Shown here piece by piece: positions 33,839 to 42,398 of a stretch of 64,000 nt of DNA. The stretch spans positions 1 to 64,000 of the forward strand of contig CAKRES010000010.1 in assembly GCA_934317845.1 (NCBI GenBank). The letters run 5' to 3'. The notes under the pieces were generated by a model that saw nothing but the letters and a program-made list of their open reading frames with translations, did no database searches and was not told the DNA's origin. Source of the DNA: an uncultured Lachnospiraceae bacterium. GTDB taxonomy: Bacteria; Bacillota; Clostridia; Lachnospirales; Lachnospiraceae. The translations under genes were made by a program, and so were the position numbers. How positions within the stretch are numbered: position 1 is the stretch's first letter; each line of letters begins with the position of its first letter.

Positions 33839-36800
33839 ATGTACGAGAAAGTATCGGCAAACCTGAATTTCGTGGATCGCGAAAAGAAGGTTTCTGAATT
33901 CTGGAAGAAAAATGACATTTTTAAGAAAAGTATTGAACTGCGGGAAGGCTGTCCGACTTATATGTTTTATGATGGACCACCGACTGCAAATGGAAAACCA
34001 CACATTGGTCATGTGCTGACCCGTGTGATTAAGGATATGATTCCCCGCTATCGTACGATGAAGGGATATAAAGTACCTCGTAAGGCAGGCTGGGATACCC
34101 ACGGACTGCCGGTAGAGTTAGAAGTAGAGAAGCTGCTCGGACTGGATGGCAAGGAGCAGATTGAGGAGTATGGTCTGGATCCATTCATTTCCAAATGTAA
34201 GGAATCCGTATGGAAATACAAAGGCATGTGGGAGGAATTCTCCGATGTTGTTGGTTTCTGGGCAGATATGGATGATCCATATGTGACCTATCATGATGAT
34301 TTTATCGAGTCTGAGTGGTGGGCACTCAAACAGATCTGGGATAAAAAGCTGCTTTACAAGGGATTTAAGATCGTGCCTTACTGCCCGCGTTGTGGTACCC
34401 CGCTTTCTTCTCATGAGGTGGCACAGGGCTACAAAGCAGTAAAAGAACGTTCTGCGGTGGTTCGTTTCAAGGTTGTAGGTGAGGATGCTTATTTCTTAGC
34501 ATGGACAACTACCCCATGGACACTTCCAAGCAACGTGGCACTTTGTGTAAACCCGGGCGAGACATACTGTAAGGTAAAGGCAGCAGATGGTCTGGTTTAC
34601 TATATGGCGGAAGCTCTGCTTGACAAAGTACTTGGTTCTCTGGCAGAGGAGGGCAAGCCTGCGTATGAAGTGTTAGAGAAGTTTGTTGGAACTGATCTGG
34701 AACATAAAGAGTATGAGCCATTATTTGATTTTGCATTAGATATCTGCGAAAAGCAGCATAAGAAAGGTTATTATGTGACCTGCGATGACTATGTTACGAT
34801 GTCAGATGGTACCGGTATCGTTCATATTGCTCCGGCATTTGGTGAGGATGATGCGAAGGTTGGACGTAAATATGATCTTCCATTTGTTCAGCTTGTGGAT
34901 GGCAAAGGTAACATGTCACCGGAAACAAAGGATTTTGCAGGTTTGTTTGTAAAGGATGCGGACAAGCCGGTATTGATCGATCTGGAAAAACGCGGTCTGC
35001 TGTTTGATGCACCGAAGTTTGAACATGATTATCCGTTCTGCTGGCGTTGTGACACTCCGCTGATCTACTATGCGAGAGAGTCCTGGTTTATCAAGATGAC
35101 GGAAGTGAAAGATGATCTGATCCGCAACAACAATACGATCAACTGGATTCCGGAATCCATTGGAAAAGGTCGTTTTGGTGACTGGTTAGAGAACATTCAG
35201 GACTGGGGTATTTCCAGAAACCGTTACTGGGGTACACCACTGAACGTATGGGAATGTGAATGTGGACATATGGAGTCCATTGGAAGCCGGGCAGAGCTGG
35301 CAGAAAAGAGCGGCGATCCGGAGGCAGCAAAGATCGAGCTGCACCGTCCATATATTGACAGTGTGACGATCCCGTGTCCATGCTGTGGCAAGCAGATGCA
35401 CCGTGTGCCTGAGGTGATCGACTGCTGGTTTGACAGTGGTGCGATGCCATTTGCACAGCATCATTATCCATTTGAGAACAAAGAGTTATTTGAGCAGCAG
35501 TTCCCGGCACAGTTTATTTCTGAGGCAGTGGATCAGACCCGTGGATGGTTCTATTCCTTACTTGCGGAGTCTACGTTATTATTTAATAAAGCGCCATATC
35601 AGAATGTTATCGTGCTCGGACATGTACAGGATGAGAATGGTCAGAAGATGAGTAAGTCCAAAGGAAATGCAGTAGATCCGATGGAGGCATTGTCCACCTA
35701 CGGCGCAGATGCGATCCGCTGGTACTTCTACATTAACAGTGCTCCATGGCTGCCAAACCGTTTCCATGGAAAAGCTGTAACGGAAGGGCAGCGTAAGTTC
35801 TTGGGAACTCTCTGGAACACCTATGCATTTTATGTGCTTTATGCTGAGATCGATCAGTTTGATCCACTCAAGCATACGCTGGAATATGACAAGCTTTCCG
35901 TAATGGATAAATGGCTGCTTTCCAAATTAAACACACTGATCAAAACAGTGGATGATAATCTTAGCAATTACCGTATTCCGGAGAGTGCAAGAGCACTTCA
36001 GGAATTTGTAGATGATATGAGTAACTGGTATGTCAGACGTGGTCGTGAACGTTACTGGGCAAAGGGCATGGAGCAGGATAAGATCAATGCGTACATGACT
36101 CTTTACACCGCATTGGTAACTACGGCAAAGATTGCCGCACCGATGATCCCGTTCATGACAGAGGATATTTACCAGAATCTGGTAGCAGGTCTTGATCCTA
36201 AGGCACCACAGAGTATTCATCTTTGCGACTATCCGGTTGCAGATGAATCCATGATCGATCCGAAATTAGAGGAAGATATGGACGAAGTCTTAAAGATCGT
36301 AGTACTGGGACGTGCAGCCAGAAACAGTGCCAACATTAAAAACCGTCAGCCGATCGGTAAGATGTTTATTGCAGCAGAGCATGCACTGTCTGATTTCTAT
36401 GTAGAGATCATAGAGGACGAGTTAAATGTCAAATCAGCAGAATTTACGCAGGACGTAAGTTCTTATACCACATATACATTCAAGCCACAGCTTAAAACCG
36501 TGGGACCGAAGTATGGCAAGCAGCTTGGTGAGATCAAGCAGGCACTTGCTGCATTAAACGGCAATGAGGCGATGAGCGAGCTGAATCAGAAGGGTGCGAT
36601 CATCTTGTCACTTCCAAGTGGAGCGGTTACGCTTGAAAAAGCGGACCTTTTGATCGAGATGACGCAGCAGGAGGGTTACCAGTCTGAAGCAGATGGTGGT
36701 GTGACTGTTGTGCTTGATACCAAGCTGACCGAGGAATTGTTAGAGGAAGGCCTGGTACGTGAATTGATCAGCAAGATTCAGAATATGCGTAAGGAAGCTG

Positions 36801-37000
36801 GTTTTGAAGTTACTGACAACATTATCGTTTATAACGATAACAATGATAGGATTGCCGACATTATGACAAAGAATGCCGACATAATTAAGCACGATGTTCT
36901 TGCAAAGAATATTATTCTCGGTGAGACAAAGGGCTTCGTCAAAGATTGGAATATCAATGGCGAGACGGTAACCATTGGCGTAGAGCAGTCTAACAACTAA
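33839..37000 (+). CDS. ileS: Isoleucyl-tRNA synthetase (long, IleS2-like form)
   Basis: This class I synthetase charges tRNA-Ile. The 1053-residue protein has PPTANGKPHIGHVLTRVIKD with HIGH, a CP1 editing domain (from about residue 200), DETRGWF-like VDQTRGWFYS, GQKMSKSKGN and an anticodon-binding domain. Length and the TANGKPHIGH form fit the eukaryote-like IleRS2 class, which in other organisms tolerates mupirocin. Zinc-type Cys pairs CPRCG and CECG/CPCC are visible. GGCAGGAGG sets the start at 33839. No T-box was seen, although many Firmicutes ileS genes have one. Confidence 0.95.
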   Translation: MYEKVSANLNFVDREKKVSEFWKKNDIFKKSIELREGCPTYMFYDGPPTANGKPHIGHVLTRVIKDMIPRYRTMKGYKVPRKAGWDTHGLPVELEVEKLLGLDGKEQIEEYGLDPFISKCKESVWKYKGMWEEFSDVVGFWADMDDPYVTYHDDFIESEWWALKQIWDKKLLYKGFKIVPYCPRCGTPLSSHEVAQGYKAVKERSAVVRFKVVGEDAYFLAWTTTPWTLPSNVALCVNPGETYCKVKAADGLVYYMAEALLDKVLGSLAEEGKPAYEVLEKFVGTDLEHKEYEPLFDFALDICEKQHKKGYYVTCDDYVTMSDGTGIVHIAPAFGEDDAKVGRKYDLPFVQLVDGKGNMSPETKDFAGLFVKDADKPVLIDLEKRGLLFDAPKFEHDYPFCWRCDTPLIYYARESWFIKMTEVKDDLIRNNNTINWIPESIGKGRFGDWLENIQDWGISRNRYWGTPLNVWECECGHMESIGSRAELAEKSGDPEAAKIELHRPYIDSVTIPCPCCGKQMHRVPEVIDCWFDSGAMPFAQHHYPFENKELFEQQFPAQFISEAVDQTRGWFYSLLAESTLLFNKAPYQNVIVLGHVQDENGQKMSKSKGNAVDPMEALSTYGADAIRWYFYINSAPWLPNRFHGKAVTEGQRKFLGTLWNTYAFYVLYAEIDQFDPLKHTLEYDKLSVMDKWLLSKLNTLIKTVDDNLSNYRIPESARALQEFVDDMSNWYVRRGRERYWAKGMEQDKINAYMTLYTALVTTAKIAAPMIPFMTEDIYQNLVAGLDPKAPQSIHLCDYPVADESMIDPKLEEDMDEVLKIVVLGRAARNSANIKNRQPIGKMFIAAEHALSDFYVEIIEDELNVKSAEFTQDVSSYTTYTFKPQLKTVGPKYGKQLGEIKQALAALNGNEAMSELNQKGAIILSLPSGAVTLEKADLLIEMTQQEGYQSEADGGVTVVLDTKLTEELLEEGLVRELISKIQNMRKEAGFEVTDNIIVYNDNNDRIADIMTKNADIIKHDVLAKNIILGETKGFVKDWNINGETVTIGVEQSNN

Positions 37001-37037
37001 GTAGTAAACATTTTAAAGAAGGGTGGATGTGCAGAAC

Positions 37038-39494
37038 ATGAAGAAAAGTAATTTCAACAAGGAAGCATTCAAAAAAGCAGTCGTTGAGAACGTGAAAGTG
37101 CAGTACCGTAAAACGATCGATGAGGCAACTCCTCAGCAGGTATATCAGGCAGTTTCCTATGCTGTAAAAGATTATGTGATCGACCGCTGGATCGCAACTC
37201 ATAAAGAGTATGAGAAGAAGAATGCAAAAACCGTATATTATCTGTCCATGGAGTTTTTGATGGGTCGTGCACTTGGTAACAACATGATCAACTTAACTTA
37301 CTACAAGGAGATCGCAGAAGCATTAGATGAATTAGGATTTGATCTGAATGCCATCGAGGATCAGGAGCCGGATGCAGCACTTGGTAATGGTGGTTTAGGC
37401 CGTCTGGCAGCATGTTTCTTAGATTCTCTGGCAACTCTTGGTTACCCTGCATATGGATGTGGTATCCGCTACCGTTATGGTATGTTCCGTCAGGAGATCC
37501 GTGATGGATACCAGATCGAGAAACCGGATGACTGGTTAAGACATGGCAATCCATTTGAGATCCGTCGTGATGATTATGCAGTGATCGTTAAGTTTGGCGG
37601 ACATGTCGAGGCAGAGCAGGGTGCAGATGGCAAGATGAACTTTGTTCAGAAGGATTATCAGGCAATCCGTGCGATCCCATATGATATGCCGGTTGTAGGT
37701 TATGGCAACAACGTAGTAAATACACTTCGTATCTGGGATGCGGAAGCATGTCAGACGTTCAACTTGGATTCCTTCGATAAAGGTGAGTATCAGAGAGCAG
37801 TAGAGGAGCAGAACTTAGCAAATACCATCTGTGAGGTATTATATCCAAATGATAACCACTATGCCGGTAAAGAGCTTCGTTTAAAACAGCAGTACTTCTT
37901 CGTATCTGCATCTGTACAGAGAGCAATCTTAAAGTTCAAGGAGAACAACAAAGATATCAAGAAGCTTCCTGAGAAGGTAGTATTCCAGTTAAATGATACC
38001 CATCCAACGGTTACTGTAGCAGAGTTAATGCGTATCTTAATGGATGAGGAAGGATTAAGCTGGGATGATGCATGGGCTATCACAACAAAGACCTGTGCGT
38101 ATACCAACCACACGATCATGGCAGAAGCACTGGAGAAATGGCCGATCGAGTTATTCTCAAGATTATTGCCTCGTATCTACCAGATCGTAGAAGAGATCAA
38201 CAGAAGATTCCAGATCGAGATCTCCAACCGTTATCCTGGAGATCACTCTAAGATCGAGAAGATGTCTGTGATCTATGACGGACAGGTGAAGATGGCACAT
38301 CTTGCGATTGCAGGATCATTTGCAGTAAATGGTGTAGCAAAGCTTCATACAGAGATCTTAAAGAAGCGTGAGTTAAAAGACTTCTACGAGATGATGCCGG
38401 AGAAGTTCAACAACAAGACCAATGGTATTACACAGAGACGTTTCCTCTTACATGCGAACCCATTATTAGCTGACTGGGTAACAGATAAGATCGGTGATGA
38501 GTGGATCACAGACTTGAGCAAGATGGATAAGTTATCTGTTTATGTAGATGACAAGAAATGCCAGCAGGAGTTTATGCAGATCAAGTATAAGAACAAGCTT
38601 CGTGTGGCAGAATATATCAAGGAGCACAATGGTATTGATGTAGATCCACGTTCTATCTTTGACGTACAGGTAAAACGTCTGCATGAGTACAAGAGACAGT
38701 TATTAAACATTTTACATGTTATGCATGTATACAATGAGTTAAAGGCAAATCCAAACATGGATATGGTTCCTCATACGTATATCTTCGGTGCAAAGGCAGC
38801 AGCCGGATACCGTCGTGCAAAATTAACGATCAAGCTGATCAACAATGTTGCAGATGTGATCAACAACGATGAGAGCATCCGCGGCAAGATCAAAGTGGTA
38901 TTCATCGAGAACTACCGCGTATCAAACGCTGAGTTGTTATTTGCAGCAGCTGATGTATCTGAGCAGATTTCTACCGCTTCCAAAGAGGCATCCGGAACCG
39001 GTAACATGAAGTTTATGTTAAACGGTGCATTGACACTTGGAACAATGGACGGTGCAAATGTAGAGATCGTAGAAGAAGTTGGCGAGGAGAATGCGATCAT
39101 CTTTGGTATGAGCGCAGATGAAGTAATGAAGTATGAGCGCGAGGGCGGTTACTATCCACGCGACATCTTTAACAACAATCAGGCAGTACGCAAAGTATTG
39201 ACACAGTTAGTTGACGGTACTTACTCTGGAAATGATACAGAGTTATTCCGTGAGTTATATGATGCATTATTAAATCAGGATCAGTATTTCATTCTGAAAG
39301 ATTTCGATTCATACTGCGAGGCACAGAAACGTGTGAACGAGTGGTATAAGAACGAGGACGCATGGGCAAAATCTGCAATGTTAAATACTGCAAAATGTGG
39401 TAAGTTTACATCTGACCGTACGATTGAAGAGTACGCAAAGGATATCTGGAACTTAAGCAAGGTGACAGTAAAGCTTCCTAAGGATGCAATCTAA
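37038..39494 (+). CDS. glgP: Glycogen phosphorylase
   Basis: This cytoplasmic GT35 enzyme releases glucose-1-phosphate from glycogen ends. It is about 818 residues long, as usual. EASGTGNMKFMLNGALTLGT carries the PLP-binding Lys, and MEFLMGRALGNN, DAALGNGGLGRLAACFLDSL and VKRLHEYKRQ are family signatures. GGGTGG precedes ATG 37038; GTG 37023 is possible. It starts 37 bases after ileS, so it may be co-transcribed or have a promoter inside ileS. Its codon choice (TTA, GAG, ATC) is noticeably restricted, as in highly expressed genes. Confidence 0.96.
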   Translation: MKKSNFNKEAFKKAVVENVKVQYRKTIDEATPQQVYQAVSYAVKDYVIDRWIATHKEYEKKNAKTVYYLSMEFLMGRALGNNMINLTYYKEIAEALDELGFDLNAIEDQEPDAALGNGGLGRLAACFLDSLATLGYPAYGCGIRYRYGMFRQEIRDGYQIEKPDDWLRHGNPFEIRRDDYAVIVKFGGHVEAEQGADGKMNFVQKDYQAIRAIPYDMPVVGYGNNVVNTLRIWDAEACQTFNLDSFDKGEYQRAVEEQNLANTICEVLYPNDNHYAGKELRLKQQYFFVSASVQRAILKFKENNKDIKKLPEKVVFQLNDTHPTVTVAELMRILMDEEGLSWDDAWAITTKTCAYTNHTIMAEALEKWPIELFSRLLPRIYQIVEEINRRFQIEISNRYPGDHSKIEKMSVIYDGQVKMAHLAIAGSFAVNGVAKLHTEILKKRELKDFYEMMPEKFNNKTNGITQRRFLLHANPLLADWVTDKIGDEWITDLSKMDKLSVYVDDKKCQQEFMQIKYKNKLRVAEYIKEHNGIDVDPRSIFDVQVKRLHEYKRQLLNILHVMHVYNELKANPNMDMVPHTYIFGAKAAAGYRRAKLTIKLINNVADVINNDESIRGKIKVVFIENYRVSNAELLFAAADVSEQISTASKEASGTGNMKFMLNGALTLGTMDGANVEIVEEVGEENAIIFGMSADEVMKYEREGGYYPRDIFNNNQAVRKVLTQLVDGTYSGNDTELFRELYDALLNQDQYFILKDFDSYCEAQKRVNEWYKNEDAWAKSAMLNTAKCGKFTSDRTIEEYAKDIWNLSKVTVKLPKDAI

Positions 39495-39527
39495 TTACTG
39501 TTATATTTTTAAAAAGGATCTGAAAAG

Positions 39528-39558
39528 GAGGACACTCGGCAAAGAGTGTCCTCTTTTT
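39528..39558 (+). terminator. Intrinsic terminator after glgP
   Basis: GAGGACACTC and GAGTGTCCTC form a ten-bp perfect stem with a six-base loop, followed by TTTTT. Confidence 0.93.
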
Positions 39559-39624
39559 GGATCTGCGGTATCCGGTTCTAATCCCGCTCTGCTTGTCATA
39601 TTCATAGAGCAGGAGGAGTTGGTA

Positions 39625-40587
39625 ATGGGGGAAAAAATTACAGTTTTTTTAGGAAGCGTACTGTTGATGTTTGCGATCCCGTATGGCATTACAATGCTGA
39701 CATGTGGCAAAACACTTGGTTCCACCGGGATCAAGGAGAGCGGTATATTGGTGTCGTACGAGGAAGCAGGAAAAAACAAAACGATGGATCTGGAACAGTA
39801 TCTCATCGGTGTGCTGGCAGCGGAACTTCCCTGTGATTATGAGCTGGAAACGTATAAAACACTTGCCGTGATCCTTCGGACAAATGCGAGAAAGCTTGCC
39901 ACGACGGAAGAAGTTGTGCAGGGCAGTGACATTTCTGCCTCGTATTGGACGGACGAGGAATGGAAGGAGTTAAGAGGCGAAGTGCGGGCGGAAGAGCAGA
40001 AAACAAAAATAAAAAAAGCAGTTAGTGATACCTTTGGCGAGGTTTTAACGTATCAGGGGGCATATATTGACGCGCTTTATCATTCGGCAAGCATGGGGCG
40101 TACGATCAGTGCAGCAGAGCTTTTCGGGCAGGACATTCCGTACCTTAAGAGTGTGCCTTCCGAGCAGGATATCGAATCCAAAGATTATATCAAGACCTGT
40201 TCATTTTCCTATGAGGAGCTGACGTCATTGCTTGCGAAATATGATCAGGAAACGAAAGGACAGACTGTTGATTATGGACTCGCAAAGGAACAGTTTCCGG
40301 GGAATATCAGTATCACAGAAAAAACGGAGAGCGGATATGCCAAAAAGCTGCAGATCGGTAATGTAACCATTGCCGCAGAGGATTTCCAAAAGGCATTAAA
40401 GCTGCCTTCCCTTTATTTTTCTTTGGAGGCAGAAAGTGGTGCGTGCAGCATTGTCTGTCTTGGAAAAGGGCATGGTATGGGTGTCAGTCTGTTTGGCGCA
40501 AATGTAATGGCGAAAGAAGGAAAAAGCTATAAAGATATCCTTTGTTATTATTACACAGGGATCACATTGGAAAAAATTGGAGAATAA
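39625..40587 (+). CDS. spoIID: Stage II sporulation protein D (SpoIID/LytB domain)
   Basis: This 320-residue protein has an N-terminal membrane anchor (TVFLGSVLLMFAIPYGITML) and the SpoIID domain: MDLEQYLIGVLAAELPCDYE, with the Glu of the lytic transglycosylase site in AAELP, then ALYHSASMGRTISA and KGHGMGVSLFGANVMAKEG. SpoIID cuts glycan strands during engulfment, working with SpoIIM and SpoIIP at the septum. GCAGGAGGAG sets the start at 39625. A SpoIIQ-like gene follows. Confidence 0.93.
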   Translation: MGEKITVFLGSVLLMFAIPYGITMLTCGKTLGSTGIKESGILVSYEEAGKNKTMDLEQYLIGVLAAELPCDYELETYKTLAVILRTNARKLATTEEVVQGSDISASYWTDEEWKELRGEVRAEEQKTKIKKAVSDTFGEVLTYQGAYIDALYHSASMGRTISAAELFGQDIPYLKSVPSEQDIESKDYIKTCSFSYEELTSLLAKYDQETKGQTVDYGLAKEQFPGNISITEKTESGYAKKLQIGNVTIAAEDFQKALKLPSLYFSLEAESGACSIVCLGKGHGMGVSLFGANVMAKEGKSYKDILCYYYTGITLEKIGE

Positions 40588-40625
40588 AACAGGTCGTATA
40601 TCGTATAAACAGGATGGCATCGGGT

Positions 40626-40654
40626 AATTCTATCATAAAAGGGGTGATAGAATT
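40626..40654 (+). promoter_or_regulatory. Hairpin enclosing the ribosome-binding site of the SpoIIQ-like gene
   Basis: AATTCTATCA (40626-40635) and TGATAGAATT (40645-40654) are a perfect 10-bp stem. The nine-base loop TAAAAGGGG holds the ribosome site, and the ATG follows the stem directly. A GTATA-N15-GGTAATTCTA arrangement just upstream resembles a sigma-F/G promoter, so the stem may instead be a DNA operator. Confidence 0.6.
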
Positions 40655-41500
40655 ATGAATCAGAAAAAGAAACTCAATTATGGGTATTATGCGGCACTGG
40701 TAGTTGGATTAGTGGCACTTCTGGTGCTGGTCGGGGTGTACACCACGAATCAGGCATTACAGAAAGAGGAACAGTATGTGGATCTGAACGGAACAAAGGA
40801 TGAAACAGGTGAGATAGCAGACGTGGATTCCAAAGCGGCAGAAGCGAAAAACAGTGATGCGGAATCGGAACAAGCCAATGCAAAGGACGATGTAGTTTCC
40901 ATCGATGACAACGCTCTTACCGCAGATGCTGACAGCAAGGACACAGAAAAGATCGGTTCTTCGGATCTTGCCAAAGCAGAAATCGCAAAAGAACAGGAAA
41001 CAGGGAAGGAAGAAGAAACGGTAAAAGAAGACACAAAGGAAACCCTGAATGCAAATGCAAACGCCAAAAATGCGGTGACCAAAGGATTTACAAAAAATTC
41101 CAAGTTAAGCTGGCCGGTGACAGGTTCCGTAATCCTGCCATATAGCATGGATACAACAGTGTATTATAAAACACTGGACACTTATAAATGTAATCCGGGT
41201 ATGCTGATCACAGCCGAGGTAGGTACTCCGGTATATGCTGCCTATGCCGGAACGGTCACAAAGATCGAGCAGAGTGCGGAGTATGGCACACTTATACACA
41301 TGGATCTGGGAAATGGGTATGAGGCGCAGTATGGACAGCTGGCGGATGTGTCGGTCAGCGAAGGGCAGTCAGTTGCTGCGGGTGCTGCGATCGGAAGCGT
41401 GGCAAAACCAACCGATATGTACCAGCTGGAAGGTGCCAATCTGTTCTTTTCTTTAAGTGAAGAGGGACAGATGGTAGATCCGGAGAAATTTCTTCCATGA
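40655..41500 (+). CDS. spoIIQ: SpoIIQ-like protein with degenerate M23 (LytM) domain
   Basis: This 281-residue protein has an N-terminal membrane segment (YYAALVVGLVALLVLVGVYT), an Ala/Lys/Asp/Glu-rich linker (about residues 35-140) and a C-terminal M23 fold (WPVTGSVILPYSMDT onward). The zinc ligands are gone: HxGxD is NPGML, the YxHL position is YGQL and the last LHF-type His is Phe (LFFSL). B. subtilis SpoIIQ is also catalytically dead and binds SpoIIIAH across the engulfing membranes. The position after spoIID supports this role. The symbol is a functional inference. Confidence 0.8.
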   Translation: MNQKKKLNYGYYAALVVGLVALLVLVGVYTTNQALQKEEQYVDLNGTKDETGEIADVDSKAAEAKNSDAESEQANAKDDVVSIDDNALTADADSKDTEKIGSSDLAKAEIAKEQETGKEEETVKEDTKETLNANANAKNAVTKGFTKNSKLSWPVTGSVILPYSMDTTVYYKTLDTYKCNPGMLITAEVGTPVYAAYAGTVTKIEQSAEYGTLIHMDLGNGYEAQYGQLADVSVSEGQSVAAGAAIGSVAKPTDMYQLEGANLFFSLSEEGQMVDPEKFLP

Positions 41501-41530
41501 TCTGAAAAAGAAACAGATATCTGTTATACT

Positions 41531-41563
41531 ATAGGCAATTGGTAAAACAATTGCCTATTTTTA
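41531..41563 (+). terminator. Intrinsic terminator after the SpoIIQ-like gene
   Basis: ATAGGCAATTG and CAATTGCCTAT form an 11-bp perfect stem with a six-base loop, followed by TTTTA. Confidence 0.92.
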
Positions 41564-41585
41564 ATGTCAAAAGAGGACAGATGCG

Positions 41586-41903
41586 ATGCAGGAAAAAAAC
41601 TATACCTATATATTGGAATGTGCGGACCATACGTATTATACAGGCTGGACGAATGACCTTGAAAAACGCTTGCAGGCACACCAGAGCGGAAAGGGAGCAA
41701 AATATACGAAAACGCGGCGACCGGTCACGCTGCTTTACTTTGAAACATTTGCAACAAAACAGGAGGCAATGAGCCGGGAATATGCGATCAAGCAGCTAAA
41801 GAGAGAGCAGAAAGAGCAGTTGATGACCGGGCATCCGTTATCAAAAAAAGACAAAAAATACATTCAACGATGTAATGAAACAATACATGTATCAAATGCT
41901 TAA
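41586..41903 (+). CDS. GIY-YIG domain protein (UPF0213, YhbQ/YazA-like)
   Basis: This 105-residue single-domain protein has YTYILECADHTYYTGWTNDL, with the GIY-YIG pair in the YIL...YTG form, followed by KRLQAHQSGKGAKYTKTRRP with the conserved Arg and Tyr, and a Glu in the FATKQEAMSREYAIK helix. Members are nuclease-fold proteins linked to DNA repair. It lies between the SpoIIQ-gene terminator and the BlaI/M56 pair and appears monocistronic. Confidence 0.92.
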   Translation: MQEKNYTYILECADHTYYTGWTNDLEKRLQAHQSGKGAKYTKTRRPVTLLYFETFATKQEAMSREYAIKQLKREQKEQLMTGHPLSKKDKKYIQRCNETIHVSNA

Positions 41904-41934
41904 GTAAATCTTGATAAAATTTGATCGAAAAAGG

Positions 41935-41963
41935 TTGACACGGATGAAACGATGTAATAAAAT
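41935..41963 (+). promoter_or_regulatory. Promoter for the BlaI/M56 operon
   Basis: TTGACA (41935-41940), 17 bases, then TAAAAT (41958-41963). A palindrome ATACATGTAT at 41883-41892 contains the TACA/TGTA halves used by BlaI/MecI repressors, but it lies well upstream. Confidence 0.7.
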
Positions 41964-42017
41964 CAGTATAGATAGAGTGCCTGCGCTCAATTATGTCTAA
42001 AGAAAGGAGGAAGAATT

Positions 42018-42398
42018 ATGTGGTCCAAATCAGAGTTGTCAGAATGCGAACTTGCAACAATGAAGTGTATCTGGGATGCGAAAGAACCTATCACATGTCA
42101 GGAGATCATGGATCAGCTGGCAGAACAGTATGACTTAGTGTACAAAGACACAACCGTTTATACTTATCTCAAAAACTTAAAAAAGAAAGGTTTTGTAGAT
42201 TGCTACCGCAGAGGAGTTTATTTCTTCTTTGCAATACGTGATGAGGCGGAGTACCGTGCTGATCAGCTGGAACGTGTAAAGAAGATGTGGTTCAGAGGGA
42301 ATGTCGTAGAGATGATACCGGCACTGCTTGACGTGAAAAAAATGACGAAGAAGCAGAAAGAGGAGATTAAAAAAGCAATTGATGAGATGGGTAACTAA
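42018..42398 (+). CDS. BlaI/MecI/CopY family transcriptional repressor
   Basis: This 126-residue protein has a winged helix (LSECELATMKCIWDAKEPIT, then VYKDTTVYTYLKNLKKKGFV) typical of BlaI/MecI, where dimers bind TACA-type dyads and are inactivated by proteolysis triggered by the partner M56 sensor. The usual Asn-Phe cleavage site is not obvious here. AAAGGAGG precedes the start. It overlaps the M56 gene by 17 bases. Confidence 0.92.
   Translation: MWSKSELSECELATMKCIWDAKEPITCQEIMDQLAEQYDLVYKDTTVYTYLKNLKKKGFVDCYRRGVYFFFAIRDEAEYRADQLERVKKMWFRGNVVEMIPALLDVKKMTKKQKEEIKKAIDEMGN

Noticed and set aside
39484..39624. N-terminal extension of spoIID
   Set aside because: The extension would translate through the glgP terminator; a strong ribosome site precedes ATG 39625.
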